Assembly: GCA_902462035.1 (NCBI GenBank) | Contig: CABQAC010000063.1 | Coordinates: 1-9,452, forward strand | DNA from: an uncultured Eubacteriales bacterium | Lineage (GTDB): Bacteria > Bacillota > Clostridia > Oscillospirales > Acutalibacteraceae | Length of the DNA: 9,452 nt | Direction of reading: 5' to 3' | Part shown: one piece after another, positions 5,603-9,452 of the stretch | How the letters are laid out: every line of letters starts with the position of its first letter | How positions within the stretch are numbered: position 1 is the first letter of the stretch | Translations under genes and position numbers: made by a program | Notes under the pieces: generated by a model | What the model was told of the DNA's origin: nothing | What the model saw: only the letters and a program-made list of their open reading frames with translations | Databases searched by the model: none

Positions 5603-6733
5603 ATGTTTGCCAATCTGTTTGGAAAGCGGCTCCTGACCACGTTGCGCAGCCGGGACACGATTATTTGGACTTGGGTTTTTCCGATTATGCTTTCCACCTT
5701 GTTTTATTTTACCCTTTCCACCCTGGATTCATCCCAGGTGCGGCAGGCGGTGCCTGCCGCCGTGGTGCAGGACCAGGCTATGCTGGCGGACACCACCCTG
5801 ACGGCCGTGTTGGACGCCGTTTCCCAGGCCGGGGAAGGCCAGCTGCTGAACCTGACAAAGGTCCGGTCGGTTGCGGAAGCGGACCAGCTGCTGCGCGACG
5901 GAAAGGTGGACGGCTACTTCCGTATGGACGGTACGCCGGAACTGGTGGTGGCGCAAGACGGCATGAATCAAACCATCTTAAAAAGTTTTATGGACCGATA
6001 CCTGCAGAACAAAAACAGCGCGGAAAAGCTGATGCGGGAAAACCCGTCGGCAGCCGCGGAACTGTTTGCCCAAACCGCGTTTACTGCCGAGATATCCCTG
6101 ACCCAGAACCCGCCCACCGAAAAAGTGAGCTATTTTTACGCGCTGCTTGCCATGGTGTGCATGTACGGCGGCTTTCAGGGGATGGCCAGCGTCTCGTATT
6201 TGCAGGCGAATCTGTCGCCGCTGGGCGCGCGCAGGACCATGGCCCCAATCGGCCGGTTCCGCCAGTGCTTTTACGACCTGTTGGCTGCTTTTGCCGCCCA
6301 TTTTGCCTGCGTGCTGATTGTGGTTGCTTATATTGTCCTGGTATTGGGCGTCAGTTTCGGCAACCGGCTGGTACCCATTTTGCTGACCTGTCTGGTGGGC
6401 AGCCTGATGGGCGTTTCCTTTGGTACGATGATCGCTTCGCTGTCCCGGATGAAGGAGGCGGCAAAAACCGCGATTATCATCAGCGTGACCATGATTTGCT
6501 GCTTTTTGGCTGGCTTAATGGTAAGTGATATCAGTTATATGGTGGCGCAAAATTTGCCGGTGCTGGCATGGCTGAACCCCGCGGCGCGGATTACAGACGC
6601 GTTTTATTGTTTGTATTACTACGATACCTACGACCGGTATCTGCTGAACATCGGGATGCTGCTGGCCATGACGGGCGTCATGTTCGGGGTAACCGCAATT
6701 TCCCTAAGGAGGCAGCGCTATGAAAGTATTTAA
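5603..6733 (+). CDS. ABC-2 type permease, first subunit (LnrM/YfiM-like)
   Basis: This 376-residue membrane protein has the classic ABC-2 layout. A first helix lies at about 19-40 (IIWTWVFPIMLSTLFYFTLS). A long soluble stretch at about 42-172 faces outside and carries the YhgE/Pip-like beta-rich segment seen in this class (VVQDQAMLADTTLTAVLDAV, GKVDGYFRMDG). Five more hydrophobic segments follow at about 175-200, 223-250, 256-280, 288-308 and 346-368. The short helix LPVLAWLNPAARITDAFY 318-335 before the last membrane segment is typical of ABC-2 permeases (NPxxxxxDA). ATG 5603 follows a full AAGGAGGG at 5589-5596 that overlaps the ATPase stop. The end overlaps the next gene by 14 bases. It should pair with the second permease to form a heterodimeric channel. 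Substrate cannot be told from sequence. Confidence 0.9.
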   Translation: MFANLFGKRLLTTLRSRDTIIWTWVFPIMLSTLFYFTLSTLDSSQVRQAVPAAVVQDQAMLADTTLTAVLDAVSQAGEGQLLNLTKVRSVAEADQLLRDGKVDGYFRMDGTPELVVAQDGMNQTILKSFMDRYLQNKNSAEKLMRENPSAAAELFAQTAFTAEISLTQNPPTEKVSYFYALLAMVCMYGGFQGMASVSYLQANLSPLGARRTMAPIGRFRQCFYDLLAAFAAHFACVLIVVAYIVLVLGVSFGNRLVPILLTCLVGSLMGVSFGTMIASLSRMKEAAKTAIIISVTMICCFLAGLMVSDISYMVAQNLPVLAWLNPAARITDAFYCLYYYDTYDRYLLNIGMLLAMTGVMFGVTAISLRRQRYESI

Positions 6734-7931
6734 AGCATGCCTGATCATCATCAAGCGCAGGGCCGGCGCGCTGGGAATCTATTTTGGTATTTTTATGCTG
6801 TTGTCTGTGGTCATGACCTCCTTTTCCACAGAACAGTACAGCGCCAATTTTGCCGCGCTGCGGCCAAACTTTACCGTGATCAACCGGGACGGTGACTCGC
6901 CGTTGGCGCGGGGGCTGGCAGAATACCTGGGGCTGCACGGCGAGGAGGTCCCCCTGGAGGACCGGAAGGAGGCGCTGCAGGACGCGTCCTTTTACCATGC
7001 CAGCGATTACATCGTCATTTTGCCGGAAGGGTTTGCAAGCCGGTTTTGGAATGGGGAAAGCGCGGCGCTGCAGACCGTGACCAGGCTGGATTCCGCCAAA
7101 GGGTATTATACCGACAGCCTGGTAAACCAGTTCTTGAACCTGGTGAAGGCCTACCGCGCGGCAAGCCCCGGTATGGACGGCGAAACATTGGTAACCGCCG
7201 TACTGCAGGATTTGAACCGAGAAACCAAGGTAGTCAAGCGCCAGTTTGGGGAAAGTCAGCCGGTGGACGAAAATTACGAAGTTTACCAGCGGATGTACGG
7301 CTATATCGCCATGGTGCTGGTCACGCTGAGTATCAGCACCATTCTGATGGTGTTCCGCCGTCCGGATTTGAACATGCGCAATCTTTGCGGTCCTATCCGC
7401 CCGCGCAGCATGAACGGCCAGCTGGTGCTGTGCGGCGGCTTGATGGGCGTTGCCACCTGGCTGCTGCTGAATCTGACGGGCCTTGCCCTGTACGGGGAAA
7501 AGCTGCGGGGTACCGATTGGCGTATTCTGGCGCTGTGCCTGCTCAATTCCTTTGTATTCGTTCTGGTTTCGCTTGGGGTATCGATGCTGGCAAGCGCTTT
7601 TATCCGCGGCATGAATTCTCAAAACGCGGTGGCAAACTTCCTTTCGCTGGGGCTGTGCTTTTTGGGCGGTGTGTTTGTGCCGGCAGAGATGTTTGGAGGC
7701 GGCCTGCTTGCCTTGGCAAAGTTTTTTCCCACCTACTGGTACACCACCGCGCTGACACAAATCTGCGACCTGACCGCGCTGGATAGCGCCGCGCTGGCGC
7801 CCGTTTGGCAGGCCATGGCCATTCAGCTGGGGTTTGCGGTAGCCTTTCTGTGCGTTTCGCTGGTGGTGAACAAATACCGCAACCAGTCGGAAAGCGCCTT
7901 TAGCAGCATTAAAACCGAGATGGACGCGTAA
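6720..7931 (+). CDS. ABC-2 type permease, second subunit (LnrN/YfiN-like)
   Basis: This 403-residue membrane protein has the same plan as its neighbour but diverges strongly in sequence. The first helix is at about 16-34 (GALGIYFGIFMLLSVVMTS). A large external domain spans about 36-190, containing NFTVINRDGDSPLARGLAEY and the segment YIVILPEGFASRF 97-109. Membrane segments follow at about 192-212, 233-256, 267-293, 305-326 and 362-383. The motif FPTYWYTTAL 336-345 occupies the place of the NPxxxxxDA turn in the first permease. ATG 6720 has a perfect AAGGAGG at 6706-6712 and overlaps the previous gene by 14 bases, so the two subunits are probably made in equal amounts. It is the last gene of the operon and is followed by a strong terminator. 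The family call is firm, the specific LnrN likeness moderate. Confidence 0.9.
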   Translation: MKVFKACLIIIKRRAGALGIYFGIFMLLSVVMTSFSTEQYSANFAALRPNFTVINRDGDSPLARGLAEYLGLHGEEVPLEDRKEALQDASFYHASDYIVILPEGFASRFWNGESAALQTVTRLDSAKGYYTDSLVNQFLNLVKAYRAASPGMDGETLVTAVLQDLNRETKVVKRQFGESQPVDENYEVYQRMYGYIAMVLVTLSISTILMVFRRPDLNMRNLCGPIRPRSMNGQLVLCGGLMGVATWLLLNLTGLALYGEKLRGTDWRILALCLLNSFVFVLVSLGVSMLASAFIRGMNSQNAVANFLSLGLCFLGGVFVPAEMFGGGLLALAKFFPTYWYTTALTQICDLTALDSAALAPVWQAMAIQLGFAVAFLCVSLVVNKYRNQSESAFSSIKTEMDA

Positions 7932-7972
7932 ACGCGATAACGCCGGCCGAATTCTCAGCGTCGGTAAAATCC

Positions 7973-8012
7973 GAAAAAGCCCGGGCGGAAAATGAACCGC
8001 CCGGGCTTTTTC
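7973..8012. terminator. Strong terminator after the ABC exporter operon
   Basis: GAAAAAGCCCGGGCGG at 7973-7988 and CCGCCCGGGCTTTTTC at 7997-8012 are exact reverse complements around an 8-base loop. This is a perfect 16-bp stem ending in five T residues, about 40 bases after the second permease's stop. The A-run on the other arm means it would also work on the opposite strand, insulating the exporter operon from the GntR operon. Confidence 0.92.
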
Positions 8013-8062
8013 AATGCGAATCCATTTTCGCTGGCTGTTTTGCGCGTCATGCGGATTCAAAA

Positions 8063-8084
8063 AAAGAAATTCCGCGAATTCTTT
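8063..8084. repeat. AT-rich imperfect inverted repeat upstream of the gntR promoter
   Basis: AAAGAAATTC at 8063-8072 pairs with GAATTCTTT at 8076-8084 around CGC, giving nine pairs with one bulged A. It lies 13 bases before the -35 box of the GntR promoter. It could be a second protein site or an UP-like element; nothing shows a function. Confidence 0.3.
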
Positions 8085-8097
8085 CTGCACCGCCCTA

Positions 8098-8126
8098 TTG
8101 ACAGGACATAAAATGCTGATTATACT
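8098..8126 (+). promoter_or_regulatory. Consensus sigma-A promoter of the gntR-ABC operon
   Basis: The -35 box is a perfect TTGACA at 8098-8103, and the -10 box TATACT (five of six) is at 8121-8126, exactly 17 bp apart. Transcription should start near 8133. Such a strong promoter needs repression, and its -10 box lies inside the long palindrome at 8120-8152. Confidence 0.9.
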
Positions 8127-8152
8127 GTATATATAGTATATATACAGTATAA
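8120..8152. promoter_or_regulatory. Perfect 33-bp palindromic operator, probably for the GntR repressor
   Basis: Every base from 8120 to 8135 pairs with its mirror from 8137 to 8152 around a single central G at 8136: 16-base arms with no mismatch. The left arm reads TTATACTGTATATATA. It covers the -10 box and the expected start site, so a bound dimer would block RNA polymerase. The message starting near 8133 would contain only the right half, so this is a DNA site, not an RNA hairpin. Operators of this AT-rich TACTGTATA kind fit YtrA-class GntR regulators; the adjacent gntR gene is the natural owner. Confidence 0.88.
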
Positions 8153-8169
8153 CGCAAGGAAGTGCTTCC

Positions 8170-8544
8170 GTGGACATTATCATCAGTAACGCCAGCGGGA
8201 AACCGATTTACGAGCAGATAACCGATCAAATCAAGGGTCTGGTACTCAGCGGCGCGCTGCAGGCGGGGGACGCCCTGCCTTCCATGCGGCTGCTGGCCAA
8301 AGAGCTGCGCATCAGCGTCATTACCACCAAGCGGGCCTACGAGGAATTGGAGCGGGAGGGATTTGTCGAAACCGTGCCCGGAAAAGGGAGTTTTGTCGCG
8401 GGGAAAAACACCGAATTCTTGCGGGAGGAAAAGCTGCGCCTGGTGGAAGAATCGCTGGCCAAAGCGGTGGACGCCGCCAAGGGATGCGGCCTGGCTCTTC
8501 CCGAATTGCAACAAATTCTAGTCATCCTTTACGGAGAGGAATAG
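8170..8544 (+). CDS. GntR-family repressor, YtrA subfamily
   Basis: This 124-residue regulator begins with a winged helix-turn-helix at about 10-78. It has PIYEQITDQIKGLVLSGALQ 12-31, AGDALPSMRLLAKELRIS 32-49, TTKRAYEELEREGFVETVPG 52-71 and KGSFVA 72-77. Instead of a large effector domain only about 45 residues follow, forming two short helices, which defines the YtrA subfamily. These repressors often control an ABC transporter encoded right after them, as here, and lose DNA binding when envelope-active compounds are present; the signal for this one is unknown. The start is GTG 8170, with AAGGAAG at 8156-8162 seven bases upstream, and it gives the family-typical MDIIISNASGKPIYEQI. The promoter carries a perfect palindrome over its -10 box, so autorepression is very likely. 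The ABC ATPase follows after 48 bases without a terminator. Confidence 0.95.
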   Translation: MDIIISNASGKPIYEQITDQIKGLVLSGALQAGDALPSMRLLAKELRISVITTKRAYEELEREGFVETVPGKGSFVAGKNTEFLREEKLRLVEESLAKAVDAAKGCGLALPELQQILVILYGEE

Positions 8545-8592
8545 CGCGCACGCGGCGTATCCGCTCCAATTTGGCGAAAGGGAGAATACGTA

Positions 8593-9447
8593 ATGAACGG
8601 TATCGAAATACGGAACCTAACCAAAACATACAGCGGGTTTCATCTGGACAACATCAGCTTTACTGTTCCCCAAGGGTGCATCATGGGTCTGATCGGGGAA
8701 AACGGCGCGGGAAAAACCACCACGATCAAAGCTATGCTCAACCTAATCCGGCGGGACAACGGCGTAATCCGTTTTTTCGGCAAGGAGATGGGGAAGGACG
8801 AGCGGGCCATCAAAGAAGATATTGGCGTGGTGTTCGAGGAATCCGGTTTTCACGATAGTTTGACGGCTGCCGGCGTGTCGAAGATTATGGGACGGCTGTA
8901 CAGCCGCTGGGACGAACCGCTGTTCGGGCAATACCTGGCCCGTTTCCAGCTGCCCAGGGATAAAGCGGTCAAGGAATTTTCCCGCGGCATGCGGATGAAG
9001 CTTTCCATCGCCGCGGCGCTTTCACACCACCCCAGGCTGCTGATTTTAGACGAAGCCACCAGCGGGCTGGACCCTGTGATGCGCAGCGAAATTTTGGATG
9101 AATTTTTGACTTTTATGCAAGACGAGGAACATACGGTGCTGATGTCCTCCCACATTACGGGGGATCTGGAAAAGGTAGCGGATTACATCACCTTCCTGCA
9201 CCAGGGCAAACTGGTATTCAGCAGCGAAAAAGACCGGCTGCTGGATCATTACGGCATTTTGCGCTGCGGCGCGCGGGACGCGGAAAAGATCGACCCGGCG
9301 GATGTTGCCGGGCAAAGGCGCAATGCCTTCGGCTGCGAGTTTTTGGTCAAGGACCGGGCGGCCTGCAGGCGGAAATACCATGGCTGCACAGTGGACGGGG
9401 CTACGCTGGACGAAATGATGTTGTTTTATTTAAAAAAAAGCCAGTAG
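8593..9447 (+). CDS. ABC transporter ATP-binding protein (YtrB-like)
   Basis: This 284-residue ATPase has the Walker A motif GENGAGKT 35-42, Walker B LLILDEAT 149-156, D-loop SGLD 157-160 and switch His187 (SSHITG). Two motifs depart from the textbook. The Q-loop position reads VVFEESGF, with Glu82 where Gln is usual, and the signature reads FSRGMRMKLSIA 129-140 in place of LSGGQ. Both changes are common in ATPases partnered with YtrA-type regulators, so they are not signs of decay. ATG 8593 has AAAGGGAG at 8577-8584, eight bases upstream. It shares the gntR operon. No permease is in the window, which ends 5 bases after the stop; a membrane subunit should come next. Likely role: export, or protection of the cell envelope against an antibiotic, controlled by the GntR repressor. 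Substrate unknown. Confidence 0.93.
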   Translation: MNGIEIRNLTKTYSGFHLDNISFTVPQGCIMGLIGENGAGKTTTIKAMLNLIRRDNGVIRFFGKEMGKDERAIKEDIGVVFEESGFHDSLTAAGVSKIMGRLYSRWDEPLFGQYLARFQLPRDKAVKEFSRGMRMKLSIAAALSHHPRLLILDEATSGLDPVMRSEILDEFLTFMQDEEHTVLMSSHITGDLEKVADYITFLHQGKLVFSSEKDRLLDHYGILRCGARDAEKIDPADVAGQRRNAFGCEFLVKDRAACRRKYHGCTVDGATLDEMMLFYLKKSQ

Positions 9448-9452
9448 GAAAA

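Noticed and set aside
5440..6528. A 362-codon plus-strand open frame overlapping the ATPase end and first permease
   Set aside because: It is an out-of-frame reading full of Gly, Arg and Ala, without a ribosome site or motifs; the overlapped frames carry firm ABC signatures.
6809..6818. Perfect 10-bp palindrome GGTCATGACC within the second permease, resembling the regulator half-site
   Set aside because: It lies in coding sequence for Val-Met-Thr, lacks the four-base spacer of the intergenic sites and is not near a promoter; a 10-bp palindrome is expected by chance.
6678..8183. A 501-codon open frame on the minus strand opposite the second permease and across the terminator and GntR promoter
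   Set aside because: It is rich in Gln, His, Arg and Pro with no recognisable domain, crosses a strong terminator and the GntR operator, and lies opposite a gene with clear ABC-2 features and a perfect ribosome site. This is an antisense shadow of GC-rich codon use.

Overview
The window looks like chromosomal DNA of a GC-rich Gram-positive, probably a Clostridia-type Firmicute. The supporting signs are strong AAGGAGG-type ribosome binding sites, GTG and TTG starts, tight translational overlaps, Rho-independent terminators, a DesK/NarL-class two-component system, a YtrA-class GntR repressor, and protein sequences that resemble clostridial homologues. This taxonomic placing is inference from protein style and was not searched. 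There are no RNA genes, insertion sequences, CRISPR arrays or phage genes.

Region 1 (1-2245, + strand) is the end of a thiamine salvage/biosynthesis operon: the last 44 codons of thiM, then thiE, a HAD-family phosphatase and thiD. Each gene overlaps the next by 4-14 bases, and a strong terminator follows thiD. ThiM and ThiD phosphorylate the thiazole and pyrimidine halves and ThiE joins them to thiamine monophosphate. The HAD protein wedged between thiE and thiD is the unexplained member and may be a thiamine monophosphate phosphatase.

Region 2 (2266-2715) is a single small gene for an L-rhamnose mutarotase-like protein with its own promoter. It converges on the next operon at a long bidirectional terminator.

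Region 3 (2714-7931) is a regulated export module. On the minus strand lies a two-gene operon for a DesK-type membrane histidine kinase and a NarL/LuxR-type response regulator (ATGA overlap). Divergently, on the plus strand, lies a three-gene ABC-2 operon (ATPase plus two different permeases), with the layout of the LnrJK-LnrLMN (YfiJKLMN) lipid/polyene-antibiotic resistance systems. The roughly 250-bp divergent intergenic region holds two copies of a palindrome, RTGAC-N4-GTCAY, set 22 bp apart. They sit just upstream of the export promoter and are a good candidate binding site for the response regulator. A perfect 16-bp-stem terminator ends the operon.

Region 4 (8013-9452) starts a second, separately controlled ABC transporter: a consensus sigma-A promoter whose -10 box is embedded in a perfect 33-bp AT-rich palindrome, a YtrA-type GntR repressor, and an ABC ATPase of the YtrB kind. 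Its permease presumably follows beyond the window. Two adjacent envelope-stress/antibiotic-type ABC systems with different sensors suggest a small defence or resistance cluster beside housekeeping thiamine genes.
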